A stretch of DNA of 64,000 bases from Canna indica (Eukaryota > Streptophyta > Magnoliopsida > Zingiberales > Cannaceae), in contig CP136891.1 of the NCBI GenBank assembly GCA_034359265.1, positions 85,454,001 through 85,518,000 of the forward strand, written 5' to 3'. Each line of letters begins with the position of its first letter. The first letter of the stretch is position 1. The position numbers were made by a program, and so were the translations under genes. The notes under the pieces were generated by a model. The model saw nothing but the letters and a program-made list of their open reading frames with translations, was not told the origin of the DNA and made no database searches. Of this stretch, positions 43,338 through 56,940 are shown in pieces.

Positions 43338-44735
43338 TCACTTGGCATTGGAGGACATCAAAGCCATTCTCATCATCATCACCTTCTTGTGTGAATTGGA
43401 GTGCTTGTAGCTCACAAAAGTAGGGCTCTTTGCTGGCCTGTACTCAGGGAGCAGCCTCCCTGACTTGAACCTCACTCCACATGCATTGCAGAGAGTCTTG
43501 GGCCCCAATGGCCCTGCCCTCCACTGTGGAGTCTTCTGTGACAGGCAATGAGTGCACCTCCTTGGCTGCACCACCGAACCCCCCTCCTTCTCCTCCACCA
43601 CCTTCTCTAATGGTGGTGGTGGTGGTGGTGGAGGTGTGTTGACTTCTTCCACTTCCTTCTTGGGAAGGATGAGCTGACTCTCTGCAAGCCAATAGGATTG
43701 GTGGAGGAGGGGAGGGTCAGAAGGGGGGAGATGGAAGGATGAGAAGGTGCCAAGGGAGAGGTTTCTTGGGGTGATTGTGATTCTTCTTCTTTTGGTCCTG
43801 GCTTTGGCTGGGATTGCAAGGTTCTGATTAAAGGGAGAAGATTTGGCGGTTAGGTTTAGACTTGGTTGGGGTATTGAGGATTGCATTGGGGTTGGGAGGG
43901 GATTGAAGTTGGTGTAGGATGTGGCACTTGAGAGGCAGTCCTCAACATATATCGATAGCCATTCATCATCTCCTTCCTGCATCAAAGAAGAGTCAATTCC
44001 ATTGAGCAAAAGAATCCTTGAAGAAATTTTCTTAGCTCCAAGATTATATGGATTGTACTTTCAATTTGAACTTGACAAAGAGATATGTAAGAATAATGAG
44101 CTAAGAAATAGTGAAATGAGATGAAGATTATAGATTTCAGCAGAGGTATATACTTGAAAACGAGAAATCCTTAGGGAAAAATTTGATACCTCTCAAAATC
44201 TTAAGATTCTTTTTTGGCTCCAACTATAGATTGTACAAGTACACTTGGAAATGAGCAAAATGAGAAAATTAAGCTAAGAAATGAAGTGAAACGAGGTAAA
44301 CAGTATACATTTATGCACAGAAGAAATCCTTGATAAGCAACTTTGAAGCTAGGAAAGTAGAAATCCACAAAGCAAAAGCAGGAACTTTCTCATAATTCAA
44401 AGGTCTTTTCTTGATTCCAGAGATAGATTACACATATGTAGAAGTGAAATTTCTCCTGGTGGATCCATTCAGGCGTTAACACAAACAGAAAAGCGAAGTT
44501 CAAATCGTGAAAAAACTTTAGAACAATTTAGAAGATAAATAAATTTTTTACAAATAAGTGAACTTTCCATTTTTCCAAAATATTAAGAAAGAAACTACGC
44601 ATAATTATAATCAAATGAAAGCTCAAAACAAGCATAAAAAGACCCATAGAAAAAGAAAACCACCATGCTTGATGAAGGAAAGAAGTCCCCCAACAAGGAA
44701 CCGACAGCGGATGGGGAATTCTTGCAGGTGTCCAT
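43338..44735 (-). CDS. GATA transcription factor, class A (one zinc finger)
   Basis: DNA-binding regulator of the plant GATA family. The main exon (43976-43338) contains [13 protein letters not shown], a basic KARTKRRR nuclear-localisation stretch, an eight-proline run encoded by a GGT-type repeat, and a C-X2-C-X18-C-X2-C finger: CTHC, then [12 protein letters not shown], then CNAC. The C-terminal [19 protein letters not shown] is the hallmark of plant class A GATA factors. An acceptor TTTGATGCAG precedes codon GAA at 43976. A short first exon, 44735-44664 ([20 protein letters not shown]...), ends in phase 0 at a weak GT donor and would give 236 residues in all. That exon is a proposal supported by phase and by a TATA-like box upstream. 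An unspliced start at 44009 would add only 11 residues and is less likely. Confidence 0.88.
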
Positions 44736-44864
44736 TTCAGCTCAGCAACCGACCAAAAGAGGGAGTAGGAGGAACAAAAGAAGAATAAAGAGAGAAGAGG
44801 GGAAGGCAAATGAAGTGATGAATAATCCTAAGTTTCTTGAGGGTTAAGGTCTTAAGGAGGAGAG

Positions 44865-44871
44865 ATAAATA
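44865..44871 (-). promoter_or_regulatory. Possible TATA box of the GATA gene
   Basis: TATTTAT on the minus strand, about 130 bp upstream of the proposed ATG at 44735, which leaves room for a leader of about 100 nt. Confidence 0.35.
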
Positions 44872-46186
44872 TGAGGGAGCGCAACAGGCAACAGCTGCTG
44901 CCTCTCCCCCCCATTTTCTCTTCCTTTTATCTCCTTCTCATAATCTCATTTCCTTTGTCGGTAGAGAGCATATAATAATACAAGGAGGGTACAGAGAGAG
45001 GTCTCTTTCCCACACAGATGGGCGCTCTCTCCCTCCAACTCTAAAAGAGGACACACATCTCTCGCTTTCAGCCCTTTCAAATTTTGAAACCACGAGAGCG
45101 ACCGATATGCCCACCAACTGCTTGCTTTGTGGCTCCAAACTCCAAGGCTGCAAAAACCTCTTTTTTAATAGGTAAAATTATGTCACAGGAACTTTGATTT
45201 CAACACTAATGGAATAAAACGTGTAGTAGTATGAATCATGAATGAGATTATGAGAAGGGTGAAGACTTTTGGGGCCCTCTGAAGCGGCTGCATTTACTCT
45301 CAGTTTTGAATCTTCTTGTTGTTATTTTACTTTCAAAGGCTCCACTTTTGGAGAACTCCATTGCTTCCAATTGAGCACAGCTGTCTTTGCTCCATTATGG
45401 AGGTTGAAACAGGAGGCAGGTTCTTGGCTTTCTTTGTTGACAGCCCAAATCCTTGGAGTAAATTAACTCATTTTTCTTAGCTTCAATCAAATTGATGCTC
45501 CAATTATCTGCCACATAATAACAATTAAGAACAAAGATGTCGAATGGATCCAAACCAAACCAAACACCGAGTTAAACCAATATTTTTTTGCAGAATTTTT
45601 GCAGGTAGAAATTGTATTTTTAGATTTCCCAACACATGATTGCTGAATCTTTGCTAATGGTGTCCTTTAGAAAAAATTAAAGAATGTTTGCATACAATAA
45701 AAAAAAGAAAGAAAAAGCAAATATGTACGTATGTATATATATATATATATATAAAATATCTTTTTAAAAGAAACATATTTTACAATTTTATATTTTTAAG
45801 TTTCTATAGTAATGGGCAGAAGGATAATTATAAAAAATAAAAAGTCACTCTACAATAGTGAATGAAAAAAAAAGGGTCCTTTGCTGTAATAACTGAACAA
45901 AAAGGGCCCTCCTAGGTAAAAGATAGTCATTATTATTCAACGTTATTGCATCGAAGTCAACACTCGCCAGCTTTATAGATTTTTGGTCCCTAACACTGTA
46001 GACACTACAAAAATATCCAAGAGAAAGTGGTCAAGAGGACAAATCAATGATTGAATCTGCATACGATATTTATTCACTGTAATGGGTCTAAAATACATAC
46101 AATTGTGGTTTATGAAGTTAATTAAGATATCATTTACAATATCTATAGGACATCAGTGAGCTGGGTTTTTATATCACAGCATGACT
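44872..46186. other. Spacer between the GATA promoter and the HNH gene 3' end
   Basis: 44872-45170 is probably GATA promoter and has pyrimidine-rich patches. There is a TA microsatellite at about 45735-45752. No coding exon is recognised. Confidence 0.5.
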
Positions 46187-49100
46187 TTAAGGACTAGGCT
46201 TTGAGAGGTACTGCAGCCACTCTTCAGGCACTCCATTTCTCATCTTAAGCATTCTTATGGCAGCTGATGTCAAAGGTATGGCAAGTATGTCATATTCTTT
46301 GGGGGCCTGCAACATTAATTGAAGAGCACATTGCTACTCATGAGTGAAAGATCCATAAGTGGCTGGGAAAAAATCAACAGAACTGCTCATGACTTTTTGT
46401 AAGCAAAACGTGTTGGGAATTATGTTTTGAAAAGCAGACTGAACTAGTCAGTTCAATCCGATACAAACTTTGCCCAAAATTCAGTCAAGAACTGACTGAT
46501 CCGATCAGACCCTAAACTACTGAACTGGTTGGACCAATCAAACCTGGAACCAGTGAACCAGGCGATTCAGAGCTCGGTTTGGTTTGAAATAATTTGTACG
46601 GACCTTCGGTATTTTAAGCAGCTTCATGTTTGTCTCTTCCAAGGTTTTCTGTCCCTTCCTTGAGTTACATCTTGCACATGCAGTGACCTGGATTTAAGTG
46701 CAGGAAAGATACAATTAGAGAATTACAAATATATACACATATAATATACATATATATCAAAATATCTCATGCACTGTTTAGAATTCAAATTTAAATTTAC
46801 AATTCTACTATTGGGATCAGTGTGGAAGTCTATTTCAAGAAGTGGTCCTTGCAATTCAAACTAGTATTTATTATCAGAACCTGTGAGCTTCCCCACATAA
46901 TAGACAAGTCAAGGCATCACAAACCTTCGTTCTTCAAGCTATTAAAATTCCTAGTATGTTTATGTAAATAGCTGAAGAGCTATAAAAACCAGAATCCAGT
47001 TTATATGAATCCTGAAAATGACTGAAAATGAGGTACATGCAACACTTGAATGGATATACACCGATTGCAATATTTCCTCCAGATTAATCATGCAAGAGTC
47101 ATCAGTCATTTGCTACCAAGTTTGATGGATCTAAATGAAAAGTGATTTCTGATGCTTGTTAATCAGAAGCCCGTATGACCTGTAGATAGAGCTGGCAACG
47201 GATCGGATACGGTGCGGATATTGGATTATCCGTATCCGCTACGGATGTGAATATAGATATCCATATCCGCACCGCATCCGTATCCGTACCGTATTTAATA
47301 AAAAATATTAAAATAATATATTTAATTAAAAAAAATCAATAAATTACCAATTCATTGATCCAAAATAAATATATAATATACTTCAAAATTCATCTTGACA
47401 TGAAATTACCAGAGCTCTTATATATATATTAATAACTTATATGAGCAAAATAATAATTCGAAGACGCGGATAGGCGGTGCGGATACGGTGCAGATTCACA
47501 GTCATATCCGTATCCGCACCATATCCGCGCGGATATAAGTTTTCTAAATCCGTATCCGTATCCATATCCATTTTTACTTGCGGATATGGATCGGATACGG
47601 TGCGGATGCAGTTTTTAATTAGCGGATGCGGATAAAATTGACACCCCTACCTGTAGATCACGGTGGACGAGTGGTTACCAGGACAAAGCTATTTGATTTT
47701 AGACTTGTGCTGAATCATTTTTAAAAAATTAAGCCAAAAAATGAGGTACAGTAAATTCACTTATACTCAAAGTTGAATGGGGAGGAAAACTGTGTGACAA
47801 CATTAAGACATGAATCTTCTGCTTTGCTGCCAGATTGGTTTAGTAACTATCAATCCATCTAAAAGGTTAAGCTACCGGAAAAGTGGTTTCTAATGCTTGT
47901 TAATCAGAAGCCCACATGACCTGTAGATCACAGTGGAAACGTGGCAGGACAAAGCTATTTGATTTTAGACTTGTGCTGAATCATTTAAAAAAACTTAAGC
48001 CAGAACATGAGATATAGTAAATTCACTTATAGTCAAAGTTGAATGCTGTCACACAAAGACATGAATCTTCTGCTTTGCTGCCAGATTATTGGTTTAGTAA
48101 CTGTCAATCCATCTAAAAGATTAAGCTACTGGATCCTCCAGTTTAATGACAGCATAAATTTCTAACACTTGCCAACTTTTTGAAATTATCAGTAGCCCCC
48201 ATTTAGATTATAAAAACTGAACCTTATTGATAACAGATGAAATAAGAGTACATATTGCTATTTCTTGTGACTTCATAACATAATGAAGGTGAATGCCGTT
48301 TGCAATAAATTGAAAAGAAAAATGAATGACTGGAATGTTGATGTTCAATATGATGAAATAATATACAGAAGAATGTTTACAGATGTCAATAGTATACAGT
48401 TAAAATAAGTTGGCATCAAGAAAAAGAAAAGAATCACATTGCTTTCAATTTGTCAAACATTTGAAAGTATTGATCAAATGTTCCAGAATTGGAATCTTGT
48501 TCATTACATCTTCATAAGATAAGAGCAATAACTTTATCCAAAGTTTGACTGCATCTTTTCAGCATACTTAGACATGCATATATTTGTCCAAGCAAAAGCA
48601 TAAGATATGCTGGGCCTAAAGTGAAGCACCATGTTATATATATATAGCCACTACGATTCGGCAACTGAGAGAAAGTACAAAACATAAAATATGTTCTGCT
48701 ATGAAGGTTAGTCACATACCAGATTTTCCCACTTCCATTCACCACCTCGTGAAATTGGTATTACATGGTCAATTGTCAAGTTCTGGCGAGAAGAGCAATA
48801 TCTAGAAAAAGCATATTTGTTACCATAACAAATGAATAATCTTCTAGCTACATGATGAAATCAAACAATATTTTCTTTATCTGGAGAGGAACAGGAATAG
48901 TGCACTTGAACTCGTACATGACTCAAACTGGAGCAGATCTTGAAAACTGTTTGAAAATAACACTTACTGACAAATGAAAGAATCCCGATAAAATATGTTT
49001 TTGCGACTTAGATTCTTTTTTACTCTTCTTCTCTTGACAACTTGCAGCAGATGTGGAATCTGAAGTGAAATATTTATAACGAGTTCAGGAGAAGTATAAT

Positions 49101-50158
49101 AACATGGCATTGTTGTCTAAAGGAATCAAACACGTGTAAAATGAACCTGCAAGACGGCCGGTATATAGAAGGATCCTTGTGGTGAAGACACCGTCTGATC
49201 ATAGTATTCCAGAACATCAGCCTGCCAGTTGACCAACAATTGTCATGTTTAGTTGCTTGGAGGTAGGCATATGATGCACTTCTGACATTCTTCAAAACTA
49301 CAATGGCATATTTGTTTAGTTAAACGTAATGCAACTTGTTATAACAAAATAACTACAAATATCTTTTGCAGAAAGCAAAGTTCACCATAGACCGTGCATG
49401 GAAATCTAACCTTGTCCATGAATTCCAAACAAATGGCTCGCTTCCAGCAAACAACATTGACAGGCCTGATCAAGAACAATCCAAGTAAGATCCTAAAGGT
49501 ACCATATTAATTTCCTTTTTAATGGGGGGATATTGGTAGACAAAGATCAGAGATGCACGAAGTCAGGCAAAAATATAGCAGGTAATGATGGATCCAGGTA
49601 TCAGTCTATCAAAATTTCCGAAAGCTTTTGGAAACTATTGTCGAATAAAGGCCTCTAGACATTGACACCACTAAAGATAGGTCTTAATATGAAACAGAAA
49701 TTATGGATCAGGTAAGATTTTTCCTTAATTAGAAGCAAAATCCATATCACAAAGAAGATCTCGTCGATAAATGTCATGGAAACTAAAAATGTAGAAGAAA
49801 TTAATTACCTATAGGAGATATCCAGCACCAACCCTCTGAAACACGAAAACTCGTCCCCCTTAAACTGATCCTCCTCTTCCTCATCGTCATCGTCCCCCTC
49901 TTCCACATCTTTACCGTCCCCATTCATACACTCATCAGCTCTGAAGCTCCTCGACTTCCTACCCAAAGCCGAAACCCTAGCAGCATCACGGGACACAACA
50001 CCTCTGCGGCTGCTCCTGCGGATCCCGACCGGTCTCTCAAGAATCCTCTTCCCAGCGCCAATAGTGGAAGGGATTTGATCTCTTGATCCGGGCCAAAGGG
50101 AGGCCCTATCACCGCTCAAGGTCAGCCTAAGGCCTCCTTGGGCTGTGAGCTTGGCCAT
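46187..50158 (-). CDS. HNH-endonuclease-domain protein, probably plastid or mitochondrial, 7 exons
   Basis: Exons on the minus strand: 50158-49809, 49465-49411, 49221-49147, 49059-48968, 48801-48720, 46687-46604 and 46306-46187. All junctions are GT-AG and in frame; total 285 residues. The first 75 residues are Arg/Ser-rich with few acids, like an organellar transit peptide, followed by an acidic linker (EEGDDDDEEEED). Then come PVNVVCWKRAICLEFMDK, VKRRRVKKNLSRKNIFYRD and the HNH core: C190-QY-C193, DH at 202-203, ENL with N217, and C222-AR-C225-N226 SRKGQKT. Both zinc CxxC pairs and the H-N-H residues are present, so nuclease chemistry is possible. Plant homologues share this layout, and I know of no established function. 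The large intron 5 (46688-48719) holds a tandem duplication and a MITE. Confidence 0.9.
47137..48132. repeat. Tandem duplication (unit about 260 bp) in an HNH intron, copy 1 split by a MITE
   Basis: Copy 1 (47137-47877) and copy 2 (47878 to about 48132) share GTGATTTCTGATGCTTGTTA-like, AATCAGAAGCCC..ATGACC, GGACAAAGCTATTTGATTTT, GACTTGTGCTGAATCATTT and ATGAATCTTCTGCTTTGCTG blocks in the same order. Copy 1 is longer because it contains the 463-bp element at 47187-47649. Removing that and one 8-bp repeat leaves about 270 bp, close to copy 2. Confidence 0.9.
47187..47649. mobile_element. hAT-like MITE with 8-bp duplication CCTGTAGA and a preserved empty site
   Basis: Termini TAGAGCTGGCAACGG and TTGACACCCCTA (reverse complement TAGGGGTGTCAA) match the class. 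Internal palindromes are of the GGATACGG/TATCCGTATCCG/GCGGATATCC kind, dense at both ends. CCTGTAGA flanks both sides (47179-47186 and 47650-47657). The sister copy of the duplicated segment reads GACCTGTAGATCAC at about 47919-47932 with one CCTGTAGA and no insert, which is the pre-insertion site. Confidence 0.93.
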
Positions 50159-52644
50159 GGGAGATCTGCAGCAAATGAAGCCTTCCTGCTGCTATAATAT
50201 TCGCAGCAGGATGATCAAAGACTTGGATTTTTGGGGTGGAAAGGTGTTTGATTCTGGAAGTTCCTTTTCTTCCTCTATCAAAATGGCTTGGAAGACTTCG
50301 AGATCGAGAGAGAGAGGGAGAGAGACGTAACGGAAGGCCGTTTGTGGAGTGTGGAAAATGTGAGGATCCACAGCCACACGTTCTTCTTGGCATCAAAAGA
50401 AATATCTCACCCCCCTTCCAGTGATTCTTAACAATCAAGCCATTCTAAAGTTTTGAGATCTAAGGAGAGTTGCTGATTGCTTAATTGCGATGTGTATGTA
50501 GGAACATTCAATCAAATCTTCTACGTGCTAAAAAATGGGGGAAAACTTGCATACCAGAATAAAATGAACTTTGGTAGGAGAATGAGATTACTGGAAGTGG
50601 TCCGGTGCTTTAATCTTTCAAATTAAATGTTTTTTTTTAATCTAAATCCACAATCTGAATGTTGTTCTAGTGCGGGAATAGTTTTTGAAAAGTAATTTGA
50701 TTTGATCAATCATGTCATCTTGCATATTTAACCTTTTGTTTTTTTTGGATAAGATATAATTTTATATGGTATGATATTATTTAATTCTTTATTTAAAAAA
50801 TATTAATAATAATTTATGAAGATAATCTCATGATTTTTTTTACTAAAAAATAGATTTATAACATAGTCATTACAAATCATAGTCGTAGTAATATACGCAC
50901 AAGACGTGATAATCTCATAATTTAAAAATCATAAATTTTGATCAATTTTTTAAATTAGTAAATTTGATGATTTCTCATCATTTATTGAAATTTTATTTCT
51001 AAATACACGATCAAAATTTATAAACTTTTTTATGTCCTTTATTTATTTATTCATATCGTAGTAAACTTTTACTCTTGATTAATCAAGACTTTACTCTCCT
51101 CCATGACTGCTCTAATTTAATTCTATCATATGATTGTATTATATCATATTCTCAAATAGGATAACATAATATTATCATTAAATACATTATTAAATTATGC
51201 TTCACTCATCGTAGACAAAGTGTAGAAGGGTTTTTTAAAATGAAAGTGACTTTGCTCACAAGAATGAAATTATGATATGATCCAATATGTTGCTAATGAT
51301 GCTGAGCAAGATGCTCAATCTTCACTTAAATCAAGCGTACCTTAAAAAGGAAATGCAACTCTAGCTTTCTGTATATGTAATTAGGGAAAATTACATGCAG
51401 TATATGCTAAATTATGTTTCACTTTTTTAATCACAGTGTACAATCCCATGTCTTTTATAATTTTGGAGATTTCAAAGACATGATTTAGAGCATTCGTGCA
51501 GCTCACAGAAAAAGGCAAGTAATATGAAATTGTAGCTTTAGCAACGAGCTCCTGAGCTTCTAAAATAAGTTTCATCAAAATGCTATCTTCTTAAGACAAA
51601 ACTCAGAAGACCCATCCATAACCAATCTTCCATTCTTGCGCTTGTTTCATGCGTGCATAGTTAGGTCCTTTGGCCTAAAACGAACAAGAATAAAGATGAG
51701 CATGGCCTAAAACATGCAATATTATTGCCAACACAAGGTAGTATCGAGTTAAAGCTTCAAGTGGCGCACAATGTAACTTCAAAAGCCTGTGAACTTGATA
51801 AAGCATGATTCTTCAATACATACTGTCAAATGAGTTCTGGTATTACATCAGCTTAGTCTATATTACTCTACCAGTCTCTTGGAATATTTTGCACTAGAAG
51901 CATGATTATTGCCTCGCTCGAGGAACCCCTAACAACATGACAAAGGAATTGAACACACAGGAGTTCCCTCAACACCCCTCAAAGTGAAAAAGATGTTTGC
52001 ATAAGCCACCGCCAAACATAACGGGAGATTGGTAATCTGAAAAGATTCTTCACCTATATACAATTGGACATTAAAAATTTCTGAGGCAACTTCGCCAGGA
52101 GCTGCTCCATCTGGATAAAACAAGACCAAACAAGTGAGTGCCATCCTGATTCTCATTGCACTGATGGCAGAAGAATGGCCTAATGCAACGTATACTAGAA
52201 ACTAGAAAGCGTAAAAGTGCATCTTAAATATAAATCTCAACCTGATAAATTACAAAATTAATTAGAGCAACATACACTAGGTTGGAAAAAGCATTCGGCA
52301 TGGCACTGCTTGTCATAGAATACTGTTTAAACTAGCATGGAAAAATATTAAGCCAACACTTGGGAAAAATTCCAAGAACATAAGTTCCAAAGGTATTTAT
52401 CAATAATGGTTCAAATCTGAAGCATAAACTTACGATAGGCAGAAAGAGATGAAGCTCTAATAATGTTGAAAAGCACTAGTGCTAAGTCAGAAACATGCGG
52501 CATCAACATGCATGCATGCAGATTCCAAGTATCAGGCTATCAGCTACTTGTAATAGCAAAAATTAGTGCATTCCTCCTGTGTTTATAGTTAAACTAAGCT
52601 TGCAGTATCTAACACAACTGTAAACATTCTGTTCCAAGTTTCCC
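50159..52644. other. HNH promoter region and TBP 3' flank
   Basis: 50159-50450 is upstream of the HNH start and includes a GAGAGAGAGAGGGAGAGAG tract (50306-50327). 50600-51250 is AT-rich spacer. 51900-52644 probably contains the TBP 3' UTR, read on the minus strand. No additional gene is recognised. Confidence 0.5.
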
Positions 52645-55600
52645 TTACCACTGTTGGACCTTCCTGAACTCTGTAAGCACTGGATATATATTCTCAAATG
52701 CAGTGTATGTCTCATCCCTCACCTATCATGCAGCAGAGAACACAAATTGAATAAAACAATCATTTACTTGTGAAAAAAATTCAACACAAGAACATTTTAC
52801 CTTAGCACCAGTAAGAACAATCTTGCCTGAAACAAATATGAGAAGCACAATCTTTGGTTGCTTCATCCGATAAATAAGGCCTGGAAAGAGCTCTGGTTCA
52901 TACTATTGAAGACAACAGATAGGGAGCTGCAATCAGATTAAGAATCCCGCTTGGCAAGCACAAAAATAGAATGATGCATATAATAGCAAAATGGAGAAAG
53001 ATCTTTCAATAATTTAACAATTCATCAAAGGTAAAATACATCAACCTTTAACTATCATTCTTAAAAGAGGGTTAATTGCCTGAAAATGCTTCATTTTTAA
53101 CCATCTTTAGATGTATGAGAAGGGTTATAACCTTCTGAAAGTGGATTACTTTTCCCCTTTCGTGTTTTATATTTGGTCTATTATAATTAGGATTAATGGT
53201 TTACTGTGTTAATTTTACTATGTTACAGCTTAGAGTGTTTAATGAAACTGTTTTACTGTGTTAGTTAGTTAATTTGTATATGTTTAGGTGTTTTATAGCT
53301 TAAGGGCATGTTTGGGACATTATATAAGCATCTTGTATAGTATCATTATGGTGTATTAACTAATGCTGGACTATGAAATAATACAAAATATGGTGTATAA
53401 CCTGCATTAGAAAAAAAAAACACGTGGCCCCTTCCTCCACTTAATAAATTATATACTTATATTCATTGGAATGAACAACTCAAATATTTATTACTAAAAA
53501 TAAAGATTTGTAGATATAATGACTTAAATGCAAATTCATAATTATGCACGTGGACATATGTTAGAATTTTTTTAAAAAGTTCGTTACGACAAAGGATTAG
53601 AATATATGCAATTTACAAAATTGAAATATTTAAATTTAAAAAATATATTTTCCTTTAAAAAATTGTGTATTTAATGGATTTAAATATAAAAATATAAAAT
53701 TAGAGAATTGCAATAAAATGTATTAACTATTGTATACTAGACAGGTTTGTATAGATACTAACACAGGTTAATACAATGCAGCGTACCAAACAAATCCTAA
53801 TTGTAATGAGTTAATTATTGTGTTAGTTGTTAATTTGTAAGGTGTATTATTGTATTATACTTTATTTCTTCTTCATCTAGATTTGATGATTTGGTTAAAG
53901 CTTTTCCACTTTGCTACATTTAGCTGAAAAATGAAAAATCTTGTTGATTTGTAATTGTTCATTTGTTCCCATTCCAATTGGTGTTAGTTATGCTTAGGTG
54001 TTATTTATTAATAATTTTATATCATATATAATATTGTAATAATTTTGTAGGATCTTAAGATATGAAGATCTGATCCTACAATTGGATCTTTTGGACCCTT
54101 GATGGAGTCTACATAGGATAGCTATCCTGACAACCTTGAAACCCATATTGCATCATTACATGTTTACTAATTTGTATTTTTACATTGCATATTCTCGCAC
54201 TTTTCATTTTACTATTCCTTAAGCCCTAAATACATGGGTGACATGGCACAAGAGGGAATAAGCTGTGTCAAAAGTACACATATGCATGTCATCACAGCCA
54301 ATTCACTGTACTTTTATATGTCATAATGGCAGAGGAAAAAGCCGATCCACTTACATAAGGTAGGACTTAGGATGGGAGTAAAATGGCAATAATTTTCAAT
54401 AAGCAAAATCTAGACTTTTTGAGGTAAAGTGGTGAAATCTTCTTAGGTTAATAAAATGTATCAAAATTATAGTTATCCTACATTAAGCAAAGAATGGATA
54501 AGCTCAACCACAAAATTCTGATACATTCAAATGATTGCTGATATATACAAGTAAAAAGAAATTAAAGAAATCAATGCTAGCGATGCAAAAATTGAACTGC
54601 TTCCATAAAGTTTCCTGATACTGTACTTATAACTTACACTGGAGAAAGCACCATGGGCATAAGCAAGACCCTCAAGTCTTATAGGGAATTTGACATCACA
54701 AGAACCAACAATGTTCTGGATCTTGAAATCCTAGAGATAGTAGCACAAATTAGTTGAAGCAAAAAATGAGATTGGATAATATAAAAGGGCTTGGGAGGTA
54801 CAAATTAACTAAATACCTTAAATTTTGCAGGAAAACCAAGTTTTTGAATAATACGAGCATACTGTAAGAAGAAAAACATATCATGTCAATGTACATGGGA
54901 TGATAATTCAATGACATTTATACTAAGCAGATTAAAGCAATCAAAGCAAATCAAGTTCACTGTAATTAAATACCTTCCGTGCTGCAAGTTTTGATTGTTG
55001 TTCACTCTTTGCCCCTGTACAGACCTAACCAAAAACAAGTAAATTCAGGATAAAAACAAACTGCAATAGCCAAGAACAATGAATGTATTGTGCAAAAGGA
55101 TTGTGTATAACAACAAAAGAAAGAGAAAAGGCTCATAGAGTTTATGGGAGAGCACAGAGACATTTACTTTTATATGGTTGAGAAGGGAAAGAACAAAATG
55201 GAAAGTGGAGAGGTATGTTCAAATAGGAAGTCACAAAACATGAAATGTATGATATATAGCAATATGTTCCTTGGCTGTTGCAATATTTCAAGCACACTTA
55301 CCATCTTTCCAGAGGCAAATATCAGGGCAGTGGTCTTCGGTTCTCTTATTCTCATAATCACAGCAGCAAAACGCTACCAAGGAAAAACAGAAGTTAGAAT
55401 AAATAAATATTTTCCATTAATCATGTAGTCAAAAACTAGGAAAAAGGAATTTGCAGACTAAGATACAGACCAAGTCAGCTGTATGAATTTAAACAAGTGA
55501 TTTGAAAAAAAAAATCATTAAAATTGGATGGCTAATCTTGGAAATGTGAATTACAATTTCAATAATCTTATGTACAAAAACTTCAATATGACCGGACTTA

Positions 55601-56940
55601 AGTTTCAGAAGTTACTTGTGAGGGCAAGAAATACACACAAATTTAGTTGCTGATCTTATAAAATGATTGCATCCAAGGAGCACATATTAAAGGTTGATGC
55701 ACTATCTCAAAATGCCAGTTAAATGGATAATATATAAGTAGATCATCAGCAAGAAAATGACATAAGACATTCTCAAAAATAAAAGATATGCTTATGCAAG
55801 AACATATTACAGAAAATTAATTATCACTGCATGAAAAATAAGCAACCATAATAAATAAGGCATTATTTAATGCTACACTCAACCTCTCATGTCCATTTAA
55901 GTTCCATACCTTGGGATTATACTCCGCATTGCGGGCTTGCAGAGCTATGGCTTTAAGGTCCAACTTACAGTCCAAATTTACCGTTGAAACAATATTCCTA
56001 AACATCAAACCAACATTGCATCATTAACGCCCATTAATAAGAGAAATAACAAGCATCAAAGCCATCTTGCATATTCCCGTTACACAAACAGGTCAGAAAG
56101 TATTCAAACCATGTGCTTAAGCAACTGATTCCAATTTTGTTACAATTAATCAAAAGTCAAAATGATCTTATAACCAAAACAAAATCTTTCTTTTCCCTCT
56201 TGTGAGTCTAACATTCAACCTCAAAAATACAAGTAAAATGTAATCAATATGCTTCAGAATGAGTTTTAGTGTAACATTGCAATAAATATCTATGTTGGTC
56301 AGTGGACACAGCCAAAATAGCTGCCATTCCTTACATTGAAAGCGAAAAGGTTTGTTACTCCAAATATAGACAATGAATTCAACTTAAACCTTGACAAGAT
56401 GATGTATCTTATTCATTTTTTAAAAAAAAAAACATGAGGGAAGCTAAACTTGTTTTGTGAAAGAAGTACAAAAGGGGAGCACATAACATACGTATTAAGA
56501 AATCATGGTCGTTATTAACAGAATAGTATTATAGAAGATAAAATTGTTGTTGTATAACTAAATTAATCCAACAACAGGCAGGAGTTAATTTAGCTATAAT
56601 AGAAGAACATAATTTTGCCATCAAACATTCATCATTGACAAAGGAGGATCACATTGTTGTCAACTGATACCAATACCACTGCATATCTTATCGAATAAGA
56701 TAAAAGGCATAGTGATCTGCATTCGATATTCAGGTAATTAGAAAATAATTTGATGCATCTTTCTTAATTCATCGAGTTTACTAATTCAATCTGATAGGAT
56801 AGCAATCCAAACTAAATATCCATCCCATTTCTTATCCTTAAAGAATGGATCAGAGAAACTTACTGGAGCGTGGGAATAATTCCAGACGGATGCTTCAAAA
56901 GATCAACCGGCTGGCTACCCTCCAAACCTTGATCCGTCAT
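52645..56940 (-). CDS. TBP: TATA-box-binding protein (TBP), 8 coding exons
   Basis: General transcription factor that binds the TATA box as part of TFIID, and also serves Pol I and Pol III. Exons on the minus strand: 56940-56864, 55997-55910, 55373-55302, 55024-54974, 54861-54817, 54730-54638, 52902-52801 and 52722-52645. Every junction is GT-AG and in frame; total 201 residues against about 200 for plant TBPs. The short N-terminus ([20 protein letters not shown]) leads into two direct repeats of the saddle fold: [20 protein letters not shown]...[20 protein letters not shown] and [20 protein letters not shown]...[19 protein letters not shown], ending TEFRKVQQW. The usual near-identical second-repeat residues are intact. 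An acceptor (TTTGTTAG) 12 bases upstream of the ATG suggests a leader intron. Intron 6 (1.7 kb) holds a MITE. Confidence 0.97.
53304..53797. mobile_element. Tourist-like (PIF/Harbinger) MITE in TBP intron 6
   Basis: Starts GGGCATGTTTGGGACAT and ends GTACCAAACAAATCC, which pair as inverted repeats at most positions. TAA flanks both ends (53301-53303 and 53798-53800). Subterminal parts also pair, with TGTATTAAC on the left and GTTAATACA on the right. Size is 494 bp with no ORF. Confidence 0.65.
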
